Notes: generated by a model not told the origin, from the letters alone. Counted from the first letter of the stretch, positions 29,876-42,221 are shown. The stretch is 64,000 bases of DNA from Selaginella tamariscina (GCA_003024785.1 PUQB01000001.1:2245501-2309500), one strand, 5' to 3'. Numbers and translations: made by a program.

Positions 29876-29976
29876 TTTTTATGACTTTAAGTTTTATTAA
29901 GGCTGTTTTTAGGGCACAATTGTTTTAGGGCGGGTTTTAAAAGATACTCCACTACCTCCACGATGCTCCAAGTAAA

Positions 29977-30952
29977 TTATAATAAGATTTACATATATAT
30001 GTATATTTCAAAAATATTATTGATTAATAATTTTTTTAAATTATTTTAATGTTATTTGTTCCAAGAGTTATTAACTCCTTATTTACCATTTTTATGTGAG
30101 TATCAAAAGTTACGTTGATGTTTTTTAACTTTAAAATTGCAACATTCAATCCCGCGTTGAAAGAGAGAAGGTACATATAAGTCCTCATCGAAATTAAAAA
30201 AAGTATGCCTAAAATGAATGTAGTTGGGGAGAAATGAAAAGTATTTCACAAATATTTCACTCTATTTAATAAATTTACAACAGTGAAATGCAATAGTGAT
30301 TATAATGGGAAAGATCTTTATTATAATTCTTATTATTATAATAAAGAAGAATGAGCAATAGTATTGATATAGCACATTCATCTTTTTAACAATATGACCT
30401 TTCTTTACGATGAGCAATTTGTCAATACATTTATGAATTAATCACACATGTGAAGTATCCTTCACAATAAGGTGTAGCTAAAGATGAGGATACTCCACAT
30501 GTGCGATTAAATGTGTTACTAAATTGTCCATTGTAAAAGAAAGTCATATTGTTGAAAAAATAAATGTGTTGCATTAATAGGATTGTTCATTCTTCTTTAT
30601 CGTGATAATAACTATAATGAAAATCCTTCTCACTACAATTATTATTGCATTTCATTGTTGTGAATTTGTTAAACATTATGAAGTATTTACAACATATTTT
30701 TCATTTTCTCAATTACATTTATTTTAGGTGCTCCTTTTTTTTTTAACGCAGGCTTAAATATTACATTTTTGAAGTTACAAAAAGGTCAGGATAACTTTTG
30801 TACTCACATGAAAATCGCAAATGAGGAATCAATAATTCTTGGAACAAACAACATTAAATTAAAAGAAATTATTAATCAATAATATTTTTTAAATATTTAT
30901 ACTTTATAATAATTAATAACATATACATGTATGTAAATCTTATTATAATTTA
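29977..30952. mobile_element. Large foldback element (near-palindrome of about 1 kb)
   Basis: The two halves are inverted copies around about 30475. TTATAATAAGATTTACATAT at the left pairs with ATGTATGTAAATCTTATTATAA at the right. ATATTATTGATTAATAATTT (30015) pairs with AAATTATTAATCAATAATAT (30864). TTATTATAATAAAGAAGAAT (30330) pairs with ATTCTTCTTTATCGTGATAA (30590). Arms of about 480 bp make this a foldback or long-TIR element. It has no coding frame. Confidence 0.8.
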
Positions 30953-31905
30953 TAATAATTAATAACATATACATGTATGCTATGTTAACAAACATATACA
31001 AACATATACATCACATGTAAATCACGTTTTATTGACATTGTTATTAAATGTTACTGTAGAACATTACATTTTATTTTTTTTTAATAATTGAGCTTTATTT
31101 ATATTATTAATTTAAATTATAAATGTGCATCCGTTATTTTACACACAGTTCCTACATTTTATAACGTTTGCTTTATCTTAGTGGAATTAAGGGGGGTGAG
31201 TTTTAAAAAGATATTTTAAAATATAATTTAAAATTTTGTATGTTCGTAGGGATGGTTTTGAAAGTAATTATTTTGTAAATAAGAATTCGTGGGATCTCCC
31301 ATTTACAAAACATTGAAGAACAACTAAGTTGAAGTAGTTAGGATTCATCTTAGTAATCTCTTTGAGAATGTACCGACATTATTATTAATCAATAATATTT
31401 TTTAAATATACACATATATATAAATCTTATTATAATTTATAATAATTAATAACATATACATGTATGTAAATCTTATTATAATTTATAATAATTAATAACA
31501 TATACATGTATGCTATGTTAACAAACATATACAAAATATATCACATGTAAATCACGTTTTATTGACATTGTTATTAAATGTTACTGTAGAACATTATATT
31601 TTGTTTTTTTTTTAATACATTGAGCTTTATTTATATTATCAATTTAAATTATAAATGTGCATCCGTGATTTTACACAGTTCCTACATTTTATAACATTGG
31701 CTTTATCTCAGTGGAATTAAAGGGGTGAGTTTTAAAAAAATATTTTAAATATAATATTTAAAATTTTGTATGTTCGTAGGGATGGTTTTGAAAGTAATTA
31801 TTTTACAAATAAGAATTCGTGGGATCCCATTTATAAAACATTAAAAAACAACTAGCTTGAGGTAGTTAGAATTCATCTCAGTAATCTCTTTGGGAATGTA
31901 CCAAC
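30863..31905. repeat. Tandem direct repeat of about 530 bp, two copies
   Basis: Two copies (about 30863-31378 and 31379-31905) share long ordered matches, for example GCTATGTTAACAAACATATA (30979 and 31512), ACATTGTTATTAAATGTTAC, TTTGTATGTTCGTAGGGATG and AATAAGAATTCGTGGGATC. The first copy overlaps the right end of the foldback element, so the duplication carried part of it along. The unit is non-coding. Confidence 0.85.
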
Positions 31906-32205
31906 AAAATCAGACTTGAAAACCAGGTTAGCACTATCACAAACTAGGCAACACATCATCCATTTGTATCCACACATAGTTGATAGGATAAGTTGTTCTC
32001 GGAGGTGGCTTGCTGGTCTCCTTTATGTCAGGCATATACCACAGATAATTAGTAAGTGGAGCTAGCCAGATGGGTGGCAGGGGGGGGTGGTGGTACCTCA
32101 AGGAGCAAGAGAGGTGCTTCTCCTGTTGCTGCAGTTAGACGCAGCAGCAGCAGCATTATAAGTTTGCTTTTCCGCATGTAGTACTTCATTTTCTAATAGA
32201 CCTAT

Positions 32206-33089
32206 TTAGGACACACAGTCAATCATCTTCCTGTGTGTATCGTTTCTGGATGAACTCCACAAGTCCCTTCCAAACATGTAATCAGAGTTCAAAGTGGCCT
32301 CGGCCATCACAGCTGCCCAGGTTCTTATCATCTTCTTCTTGGGTTTGTCGTCTTCTGTAGAGCATAATGTCACACACACACTACACACAAACATGTACTC
32401 TTGCATGGTGGCTGTCTCCTCTGACAATACGCATTCCAAGGCTATCAACTGTATATCCGAGATAATATATACTTCATATAACAGGACTTGACAAAGAGCA
32501 TCATGATAGTGTCCATACGCTACCTTGTACTGCTCTTTAATGAACTTTAAGAAATCGTCATCCTTACATGGACAGAGGTATACAGACATGAGATGGATTT
32601 GGACACGATGGCCATGTAAGTGTGTTATGTTCATGGTTGACCATGCTGCTGTGGATGAGAAGAAAAGCTCCACAAACTGCTTGGTACTTGCCAACCATCT
32701 TCTTTGTCCAGTCACCGACGATCCTCGTCATGAGTGCGTTTGCCTGTTGACTGGCTTTCATCCGAACTTCACATCTCTCTGATAGAAACCATGCGTAGAA
32801 GAACACGAGGATCAACGAGATGACAATCAGAACTGAACTGACTATGTTTGGGACTGATAGCTTCCACTTAATTTGTATGAAATCCTTGAGCAGGATTGCA
32901 ATAAGTAGAAACAGTAGCAGTACCTGTGAACCCTCTTGAACAAGTTATGGTGTTTCTCACAAACTGTATAGCAAGGGCCATGATAACAAGAATGAAGCAG
33001 ATCAGGTCTACATGATCAGCACTTTTGGTAGACCAGCGTCGAACGAGGCTGACCACTGTCCAATAACATGAGTGCACACCGTTTGCCAC
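32206..33089 (-). pseudogene. Relic of an unrecognised membrane protein
   Basis: The minus-strand pieces look like one protein in broken frames. First comes a membrane segment VDLICFILVIMALAIQFV (about 32985). A second follows, ILVFFYAWFLSERCEV (about 32810), then KASQQANALMTRIVGDWTKK. A soluble tail starts MTGQRRWLASTKQFVELFFS and includes DDDFLKFIKEQYKVAYGHYH and KPKKKMIRTWAAVMAEATLN, ending at 32206. At least two frame breaks separate the parts. The layout (membrane anchor, long soluble tail) recalls plant DUF4220/DUF594-like proteins, but I cannot confirm that. Confidence 0.4.
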
Positions 33090-33267
33090 GGAATGCGACA
33101 GTATAGGAAGAGAAGCACGTGATGGTTACCACAAGGTTTGCTAATCCTAGAGTGTGGCAAGCTTGTCGAAATTGGACCTGTTGCTTAAGTAGAGATAACC
33201 TGAACACCCACCATAAGGTGTGGTGTGTTATCATCCCTCTGAAGCTGTTAGGCGCCTTCCCAACATG

Positions 33268-34577
33268 TCAAGCAGAGTGTTCCATAGTTGGAACTATACC
33301 ATATACCGGCATGCACTCAAAGTACTTCTTACCGATATCCACCATACCAGCATGGCTACAAGCTGTAAGTATCAACATGGATGTGATACCATCCATTTGC
33401 ACACCAGCTTCCTGCATTTCTCTTACAAAACAAACACATGAGTCGCATCCCCTATTGAACTTTATCCTGCTATCAAAGCATTCCATGAAACTGTACACCT
33501 CCAAGAATGCATACTGTTAAACACATACTCAGCAGCAGTTGTGGCCTCCACCAAAACAATTGGCTGCTACTTGGTCTTGTTCCAATCCAAGCTTACATAT
33601 ATGAGAATGTATATGTTGCCCATCTTTTGGTGTCCTTACACATGCCTTAAGTGCAGCAGCAAATGTGAAAGAGTTCGGTTTGCAATCCATGCTCGTGAAA
33701 AGCTCCATTGCCACGCGCTCTCACCACTCTCCACGTATCCAACTATGAGTATGTTCCATGAAAGAGTATCCCGAACAACCATGTTATCAAAAAAGATCAT
33801 GCATAGTGCACGCTATCGCATTTGATATACATTTTCATCAAAGTGTTTGCAACAAAAACGTCTATATCAAATCCACACTCTTTGGCTTGTTTATGAATGA
33901 AGCAACAAGTGTATATGTATCCGGCTTACACTCCATCTATTCGAATATCTCCACAAACGTTTCTACTGGTCATGTTGTCAAAAACAGCTTGAGCAAGCTG
34001 CATTCTGCATTTGCTATACATGTCAAATAGATGCTTGCCAGTAGAATGCCCGTATCAAATCCATGTTCTTTTGCTTGTCTATGGATGACCATTCCCTCAC
34101 ACGCTTGAAGTGCAGCTACAAATATAACACGATTTGGTTCACAGTCCATGTTCTCAAACGAGTCCAAAGCTGCCAAGCTCTGGCTGTAACCAATGATAAG
34201 TATAGTCCATAACACTGCATCGCGACGAGTCATCTTCTCAAAGACAGCCGAGCATGCTGCATGCTGCCGCATTTGCTGTACATTTCCACTAATGTGCTTG
34301 ACACGAAGATATCTGTATCATATCCACGTTTACTTGCTTGTCTATGTATTGCCATCCCCTTCTCTAAACAGAATATCTCTCCGTAGCGAGACCTGCACAA
34401 CCCTTGACTGTAGCAACAATGTACCAGAGTCGATTCGCAGTCCATGCTGGTGAATAAACCCATGGCTACTGAGCTCTTGCCATTTTCAACGTATCCCAGA
34501 ATGAGATTGGTCCAGGAAACAACGTCTCGACGGGTCATGTTCTCAAACACGGCTCGGGCGTTCACATGCTCCTGCAT
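33268..34577 (-). pseudogene. Intronless PPR relic
   Basis: The minus strand carries PLS-type PPR units in order: ARAVFENMTRRDVVSWTNLI, LEKGMAIHRQASKRGYDTDI, SSTLVEMYSKCGSMQHARLS, then SAVFEKMTRRDAVLWTILII, AMELFTSMDCKPNSFTFAAA, and LTACSHAGMVDIGKKYFECM with PTMEHSA near 33270. Every piece is frame-shifted relative to the next (34577-34230, 34272-33970, 33714-33529, 33504-33268). Unlike the PPR gene at 7.2-10.3 kb it has no microsatellite introns. Possible explanations are a retrocopy or simply a different, intron-poor family member. It is not functional as written. Confidence 0.75.
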
Positions 34578-35051
34578 TTGCTATACATATTGATGAGAGC
34601 ATTACTTACGTACTATTGGCGTCATGGCCAGCTTCAACTGCAAGCAAATGTAATGTCTTCAAGTCCCTTCTCTTGCACACTACTTTAGTGGGTAACTCTG
34701 GGCATTTACTACTTAATTCCGAGTCCCTTTATGCCAGCACAGTGGAGCCTTATCTCTACGTATGCCCAGGCATTGGGAGATAACATAGTATTCATCCTCC
34801 CAATCTCCTGTTCCCGGTTAGTCAGTGGTTAGAGAGGTCAAGTACCCCGTGGTGCTGCACAAAACTTGAGTCCAGCACGGTTGCCACGAAACAGGTTGTA
34901 GGTCTCATTGGGATTCTAAGACGCTGAGGTCCAACGTGGTCAACTCGGTTACCCCAAACATTTCCAATGGAATATTCCCTTGGAACTGGTTTCCCGCCAG
35001 AGATAAAACCGTCCAATTCTCATTTGCACATTTTATTTATATTGACATGCT
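34578..35051. other. Intergenic region left of a gypsy element
   Basis: No recognisable gene. The short minus-strand frame at 34822-35016 has no family features. Confidence 0.45.
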
Positions 35052-35361
35052 TGTAGCGGCCTAAAACAAGGAATTGTACAGATGATGCTCCACTCCACAG
35101 TCCTGTATGGATGTAGCCTCGCTTGGTGCATGAAGAATTGGGATCAGGGACGAGAATGCACACAAATTGCCCAAATACAGTCAATTGCAATCAAGCAAAC
35201 TACAATACAACACAATTTGCTTTTACCGCCACTCAAAAGGCCCTCCCTCTCCAAGTGTCCTCAAGCCATCGTATAGTAACTACCATTCCACATCAAATGT
35301 TACATGTACTTGAATATTCAAATAGCATTGCTTTCCTGCAGCATCAAAGTGGGCCACTACA
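35052..35361 (-). repeat. 3' LTR of the minus-strand gypsy element
   Basis: It starts TGTAGCGGCC and ends CCACTACA, so the ends form a short inverted TGTAG...CTACA pair. It shares with 39899-40253 the words GAATGCACACAAATTGCCC, TCAAAAGGCCCTCCCTCT and GCAGCATCAAAGTGG. Confidence 0.8.
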
Positions 35362-35390
35362 TATGTAGCGGCCTTCTCCCCCTTGTGAAT
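35362..35390 (-). other. Polypurine tract beside the 3' LTR
   Basis: On the minus strand CACAAGGGGGAGAAGG lies a few bases upstream of the LTR. That is the expected place for the plus-strand primer of a gypsy element. Confidence 0.6.
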
Positions 35391-35999
35391 ATGCATCTCC
35401 TCATGCATCTCCAACATTACTTGAAAGGCATGGCTAGCTGAAAAAACCAGGGGGCACTAGGGAAAAAAACCTTGCCATTGCCTCTTGAACATAACAGCTC
35501 GTTCTCACATGTGCATGTCATATTATACATTATTCCATATATATATGTCTCTAATATGTGAATATATGCATAGTGTATACATATATGGTTTTGTATGCAT
35601 ATGCCCAGCCAATGTCCACTCATTACATAGTCCGAGTCCCATCTCACAAGCTGGGACGTGAGCTCAACAGCCAGTGTCTACCCATCATGAACACAAGTCA
35701 CACCTCACAAGATACATTTTCCCCTTGGCCAACATCTACCCACTATGAAGAAGTAGGTTTCGCCTCCCAAGCCGAGCTAAGTGATCTCTCCAACCAATGT
35801 TTACTTATTGTACAATCTAAGCTTCACCTCACAAGTTGGAGACCCTAGAGTCTGAACCGGTGTCCACTCGTTACACAACTCATGCCCCACCTCACAAGCT
35901 CAGACCAATATAATTATTATGTTACCTGGGGATTGAAGAACCAAGAATCGAGTGGTCTGAGGAAGCTAGCATGATGAATGGAGTGTTCTATAGTAGATG

Positions 36000-37700
36000 T
36001 CCCAATGACTGGTACACATTTGTATTGTCTATGCACAAGGAACTCAATTATCTCAAGTGGTCCATGCTACCAAAGTTTGATCTTTCCTAACGTCTCTATC
36101 TTAGCACAGACTTGTTGGCCTAGGTGGAAATCTGGGTATTTAACCCTCTTGTTATGGTTGTGAGCATACCTGGTTTGCATGGTCTGGATGTTTTGTGTAG
36201 CAAGTTGTTGAAGCTCATGCAACCTCTGTTCCCTCTTCTACATGAAGTCATGTAGATCGGTGTGCAAAGTGAATCTCGGGTCCAAAGGAGTTGGATGTGC
36301 CGATCTGTGAGGTGGTCTTTCATATAGTAGGTCAAATGATGAATACCCTATGGATTCATGCCAATGCATCCAATACACATAGAGAGTTACATGAAATGTG
36401 TCCTCCCCACTCTCAAGGCACCAAACAAGGATACTGCCAGCATCCTTGTTATAGTCCTATTAACCTGTTCAACCATTCCATTTGTGAAAGGCTTATATGC
36501 TCTAGTGAATGCATGCTCCATGCCACATAACATGCAAAGTGCCTATACTACTTTTGAGTTGAATTCCTACCCTTGGTCAATGATAATTTATATTGGAGAC
36601 CCATGTCAGGCTATGACATCTCTGAATAAGAACTTGGCAACCTTCATGGTTGTTTTGTTGGATATTGACCTTGCCTTTACCCACTTTATGAAATAGTCAA
36701 TTGCGACTACTAAGTACTTGTGCTATGTATTTAAGTCGCCATGAGATCTAGTCCTATCCTAGCAAAGGGGCCTCCCATCATGATAGGCTAAAGAAGCTGT
36801 GTTGAGTCTACCCTAGGAAGTGGCTTGACCCTTCTGCACATGACACACATATTGATATAGTTGTTGATGTCAACTTTCATTCCCTTCCACCAATAATGTT
36901 ATTGCAATGCGTCCATAATCATGTTTGTAGAAATGTGACATGCAAGTGTTGAATCATGGTACCTATAGAGAAGCTCATGCACACGGTCAGTAATAACAAC
37001 CTCCTTAGGAGGTGACGTTGTGGTAGTGATGCAAAATAATTTACCATTTATGGCTGTAAACTTTCTGATACCTCTCCAAAGCTTATTGTATAAGGATTTT
37101 GTCTTGTTGTTCGGATACCATGGCCTAGAGCTAAATTAAGTCTGTAAGTATATTCTTGGGAATCCATTTCTGCACACACACTCTTGTGAATTAGATAACA
37201 GCATATGCATGTATGTTTCCAAGTGCCCTCCCTCTCATGCATGCACATTAGACTTTAATATATGCCTATATGCACTTGGCTACATGGTGGTGCTCAATTT
37301 ATATATATGATCTAATCTAATATAACCGCCACCTCTTGGAGGTGGTCGTCTGGATCAAAAGCTCGTGTGAGTCCATCTACATTGGAATTGGCATTGCCCT
37401 CCTATAATTGATGACATAATCGTATCCTTTAAGGAAAATTGCCCAGCGTGCAAGTTGCCTTGCTAGGTTAGTAGTGGGCTTCAATGCTCACAATGCTTGA
37501 TGGTCAATTTGCACCTTGAACTTGCCATGGAGATATGGTCTGAAATGTTTGACACCATGCACCACTGTTAGACACTCAAGCTCGGAGATGGAATAGTTGC
37601 GTTCTGCCTTATTTAGCCTCCTGTTGTAGTACCCAACCATTGCATCTCCTCCATTAGACTCCTGACTAAGTATTGCCGATACAGCAGCCCCACTTGCATC
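36000..37700 (-). pseudogene. RNase H and integrase part of the minus-strand gypsy element
   Basis: The RNase H part reads VGYYNRRLNKAERNYSISEL and VQIDHQALXALKPTTNLARQ (X marks a stop). The integrase core keeps the family order: a start like YFIKWVKARSISNKT, then IIIDQG near 36590, LCMLCGMEHAFTRAYKPFTN, and GMVEQVNRTITRML. In-frame stops interrupt it repeatedly. These are recognisable gypsy features only; no active protein can be made. Confidence 0.78.
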
Positions 37701-38831
37701 ACACTAAAGCCCCATATATGCTCTAAAGCCCCATATATGCTCCAATCTAGTCCCTTCTCCATGTATCCTTGTCACCTGCCTAAAGATGGTTTTCGCATTG
37801 AGACTCTTGTGAGAAAGATCTAGCTCATCCCCTTGCATGTTCAAACCCACAGCATCAAGAGAAAATGCTGCATGGATTGCTTTGATTCTACCCAAGCTCT
37901 CACAAGTAATCCTACACAACAACTCTCCATGCCTTACAAAAACCGAAAATCTATTGCAATTCACCATCAGGAGCTCAACTTGATCCCTATAACCATGGTC
38001 TAGCACACCATTAGCAATTCGGATGCCCTTGCACTCTTGTCTAAGGCATCCATCAACAAAGAGATATTTCCCTTTAGGACAACTTACCGAAATACATGTT
38101 GCAACTACCTTCTGTGAGTATAGTGGCACATGGATGTCCATGGGAGCTCTAACCACCACGTGGTTGGATGGTATCGCCTTTTATTGTTGTGCAAACATCC
38201 CTCATGCTCTACGATCATGCAGTCAATTCTAATTGGTGTGAAAAGTGCATGTCCAACTAAGCATCGCTCTCTTCTAATCCTCGAACTTTAGCTTGCACCA
38301 CCCTGTTCCTTCCCCTATGGTCCTCTCTCTAAAGTACAATGCACCAATGCCAACATCCACAACTGCCTTCGTTAGCTAAATCCAATCCAAGCCCAACAAA
38401 GCATATGTCCCATTCGTGACCAGACATTTAACCCTAGCTTGTGCTCTTCCAATCCTAAGAGAAAATGTGGTGGTACCTAAGGGCATGTACCAGCTCCCAT
38501 TGGTCAGCTTTACTTAGATATCCTCTCCGCTTTCAACTCCCAAACCCATTGCTCCACAAATTATGTTGGTAACATTGACATGATACATCCAATATCCACA
38601 ACCATTGAAAGTCTCTCTCTTGAACCAATGCTAGAACCTTGAAGGTGCTAGTTGCCTTTCTTTCCTCTACACTTGCACAATGCACTCTATAGAAAAGCTC
38701 TGAAGCTTCCACTGTCACCAAAGAACCTTGTTCAGGGATTTGTGTGTGCTTGATGCTTGCCCCCTGTCTAGGTGTCACACGCTGTTTAAAGGTCCTTGGT
38801 TCTTCTCGGCTAGCCGTTGTGCAAGCTTGTC

Positions 38832-39487
38832 TTAAAACCCCTTAACCTCCTCAACAAACGAACAGTCTCTCTTCATATGACTAAGTTGTCGACACTCAAA
38901 ATAAATGATCTCATCTTTTCTACTAGGAGAATACAATCTCCTCCCTAGGGAATACGATCTCCTTCCATCTGCCGGCCTAGCTGGGCTACGTACTCGAGGA
39001 CTTGCACCTTTGTTGCTCTCCATTACCATGTACACCTCATTTTGTGTAGCAAACTTAACACGCTTGGCTTTTCTTTCACAACCATAATCCTCACCCTTCT
39101 TGCTTAAGACAAGCCTCGAGTGCCTTGAACATTTGTTTTAAGTTGTCATATTGCTTCATGGATATGGTAGCATTGTAAACAGAGTCAAGTAATCCATAGA
39201 ACATCATCTCCACATAGAACTTGGTTAGATTATTTAACTTAAGTTTTCTAGTTGCACTTTCTATCTCAGTATAATAAACTTTAACATTTTCCCATGTTTA
39301 TATTTTCTATTTCTAATATCGTTAGATGCTCTTGGTACAAGTCCTTAGACATAAACAGGTGTGTGCCTATATCTCTCACTGATGCCCATGTTGTATGCAC
39401 ATAAGAGTCATATGCATCTAAGAATTTCTCTCTAGTTAGACCTTCTAAACACATAATAAATTGAGTTATTTTAGCATATCCATGCAA
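38832..39487 (-). pseudogene. gag remnant of the minus-strand gypsy element
   Basis: MHGYAKITQFIMCLEGLTRE and DAYDSYVHTTWASVRDIGTH resemble a gypsy capsid region. Nearer the 3' end YFECRQLSHMKRDCS is a zinc knuckle (C-x2-C-x4-H-x4-C) in which the first cysteine has become tyrosine. The frame is broken between the two. Confidence 0.65.
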
Positions 39488-39898
39488 GCCATTACATTCA
39501 CATACAAAGTGGAAGGTCTTAATGAAATAATTTAAATCTCTCCTCTATACAAACTTTGGATATTTCATATGTACCTCAGGTGCACTGGATGGGCTCAGCA
39601 CATTAGAGAGTACATGCCTAATATGAGGATTGTTTACAATAGGCACTATTGGCTCTATAGGCAAGTGCATCCTAGGTATATTTTGATATTGCGTGTGTAA
39701 GCTGGTCTATATTGGTAAATTGAGATCCACTCCCATGAGTCGGGGCTAAAGTGGGCCTAATTTCATGTCCATGCAAGTTATCGCTATTTAAGCCTACCGA
39801 CATGAAATCATGCATGTATTCACTCTCCATCCCTATACTACTAAATAATACTTACAAACCTCACTTACTATCACACTGAACTCGTATGCACCCACACA

Positions 39899-40253
39899 CT
39901 ACAGCGTCTCCACCAAAAATGAAGAATTGTACGGATGATGCTCCATTCGAGAGTCCTATCAATTTAGCATCACATGCTGCATGAGAATTGGGATCATGGA
40001 TGAGAATGCACACAAATTGCCCCCAAATACAATCAATTACAATTAAGCAAACTATGGTACAACACAATTTGCCCAAAACTAGGCCAATAACCCTATTCTT
40101 CTACCTCCCGCTCAAAAGGCCCTCCCTCTGCATGTGTCCTCCACCCATTCATCCTCAAGTCATTGTACTGTAGCTGCCCATTCCATGTCAAATACTACGT
40201 ATACTTAATATTCGAACAACATTGCTTTCATGCAGCATCAAAGTGGCTGTTAT
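39899..40253 (-). repeat. 5' LTR of the minus-strand gypsy element
   Basis: It is the partner of 35052-35361, sharing AAGAATTGTACGGATGATGC (one base differs), AATTGGGATCATGGATGAGA and TCAAAAGGCCCTCCCTCT. The outer boundary is blurred. I found no matching target duplication. Confidence 0.75.
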
Positions 40254-40842
40254 ACTTAAAACAATTTAATTTACTATTAAAAAGTTTCAATACTCAATTT
40301 ATATAAATTTCAATTCTTAAATTTATGTTTTACATTTTTTATATTCATATGAACTAAAAATAATAAATTAATATAAAATTCAACAAAAGAAAATTTGATA
40401 TTCATGAATTAATATCAAAAATATAAAAAGTAAAAAATAATGTTGAGAACAATACAAACATGCCATAAACCTTAAGAAATTATTATGTTAAGAATGAATT
40501 TTATAATATATATTAAGTATACATATTAAAATATTTTTTAATATGATGTATTCTTTTGTTTTATAAATTGAGTAGTAAAACTTTTTTTAATAGATTATTA
40601 AATTTAAACAAAAAATTTTAAACATGGCAACAAAATAAATAAGATTAATAATAATGTGATAAAATTAATTAAATCAAAACCCTTAAGATAATTGATAAAC
40701 CAAATTATTTAAGAGAATTGATAGTGTCTAATAATTTTGTAATTTTTTAGTAAAGTTGTTATTCGACGTGTTAAATAAAATAAATTGAAACATTTGGAAG
40801 TTCACTAATTTTTCAATTTGTAATTTATTAATAAAATTTAGG

Positions 40843-41328
40843 AAAAATTATATTTATACCCTTAAAATTTATCATATTTACATATATATTCTTTTAGAAG
40901 TTTTATATTTACGTATATACTCTTTTAAAAAGTTATAAATTTACATTATACTATTGAAAAACTTTAATCGTAATATTTTGACTTTTAAAATAACATTATT
41001 AACTAAAATATATTTCAATTCATAATATATTCCGAATGAATATTTAAGTGCTAAATTTCAAAAATTGTCATAGTAACAAATGAATATTTTTAAAATAATA
41101 TATTATATTGTGATATTATATATGTTTAATAGGTTGTATTTTGGACCTAAATATAATAAAATACAAATTAATTATAAATTTTTATTAATTTTAAAAAAAT
41201 ACTTTTTAATTTTTAATTTTAAAATTTATGAAGTTTTAAATTAAAATTTTAGAGGTATATTTGTAAATATAAAACTTCTAGGAGTATATATGTAAATATG
41301 ATAATTTTAGGGGTTTTTTCTGAAATTT
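40843..41328. mobile_element. MITE with long terminal inverted repeats
   Basis: The left arm (CTTAAAATTTATCATATTTA, TTAGAAGTTTTATATTTACG) pairs with the right arm (AATATAAAACTTCTAGGAGT, TAAATATGATAATTTTAGGG) over about 75 bp. The interior is AT-rich and non-coding. It lies in the gap between the gypsy element and the CYP78 fragment. Confidence 0.75.
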
Positions 41329-41523
41329 ATTGTTACTTAATAAAGTAATTCATTAATGAATTTGTTCATAATAAGTCCTATAAAGATATGTGAAAATTGG
41401 ATTTTAAAATTATTTAATAATTCTTAAAAAGTTATATAAAAGAAGAGTGTTTATTATACGCTTTGACAGACTTGTTGTAATAAATATAATATTGTACTTG
41501 TTGTAAATAAATAATAATATTGT

Positions 41524-41900
41524 ATTGAGCAGCTCCCTTGCCACATCCGGCTTGCTGGTGATGATCGTCCTCGTGTTGCCCAAGCTGAAAGCCATGAGCT
41601 CTTTTGCATGGTGGAGTTGAGCCAAGCTTGCCAACCTCCTGTGAGCAAGCCCGCCCATGTCAAACAGAATCCCGAGGCGTGGCCCAGGAATTGTCTGCTT
41701 CTTCTTTGTCACTAGAGCTCCCCAAGCACAGCCACCGGGAACAAGCCATGACACACAACTGTTGAAGCTGCTGCCACTAAGAGGGCAACGAGTGAGCGTG
41801 AGCAGAAAGAAATCCACCATGAGTGGAGAGTTCGAGAAGAAGAATCCATGGCTCGCTTTCTCCACGAGTCTGGGGACTAGGAATGAATGAGACGAAGAGA
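41524..41900 (-). pseudogene. CYP78 fragment: amino-terminal part of a duplicated P450
   Basis: The minus strand repeats the 5' end of the CYP78 gene at 50312: [56 protein letters not shown] and [13 protein letters not shown]. Homology then stops dead at about 41524, in the middle of exon 1. The WPV after PGPRG is missing here, LVT is inserted after AWGA, and the leader is out of frame. The TATA-containing segment that lies upstream of the intact gene is absent. Confidence 0.88.
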
Positions 41901-42126
41901 ATTGCATGTGTGGTTCTCCATCGCCCAAGACATGCACAACGAAGGATATCACGTGTTCACATTTAAAAACGAACATAATTAAATTTAGGTCCACGAAGCA
42001 TTTTGTCAAAGTCAAAGTGCACGTCAACAATAAAAGCAAATGGTTTTCTGTACTTTATATGCCTACATGCGCTGAAGTACTAAGAAGCCTGTTTCTGGAG
42101 CTCCCCAAGTTAAAGACTACAAGCAC

Positions 42127-42168
<42 letters not shown>

Positions 42169-42220
<52 letters not shown>
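42169..42220. repeat. Run of 52 consecutive G bases
   Basis: The G tract follows a GT then GA microsatellite and is followed by AAAAGAGAGAGAGAGG. In the duplicate copy the equivalent place (about 50660-50672) has only nine Gs. It creates false poly-glycine and poly-proline frames. Confidence 0.95.

Positions 42221-42221
<1 letters not shown>

Larger units (their letters stand above)
35052..40253 (-). mobile_element. Old Ty3/gypsy retrotransposon with both LTRs, reverse-transcriptase core missing
   Basis: Read on the minus strand, the order is 5' LTR (about 40253-39899), gag (39487-38832), protease-like (about 38560-38280), a linker, RNase H (about 37690-37420), integrase (about 37400-36000), a polypurine tract and 3' LTR (35361-35052). 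The integrase carries YFIKWVKARSISNKTTMKVA-like sequence and AYKPFTNGMVEQVNRTI, and the region after it KRVKYPDFHLGQQVCAKIET. Between the linker ending GEGTRLEHIWGFRAYMGL and the RNase H start (AVSAILSQESNGG) there is no reverse-transcriptase palm, so it has been deleted. Many stops make the element dead. The two LTRs differ at many sites, so it is old. Confidence 0.85.
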
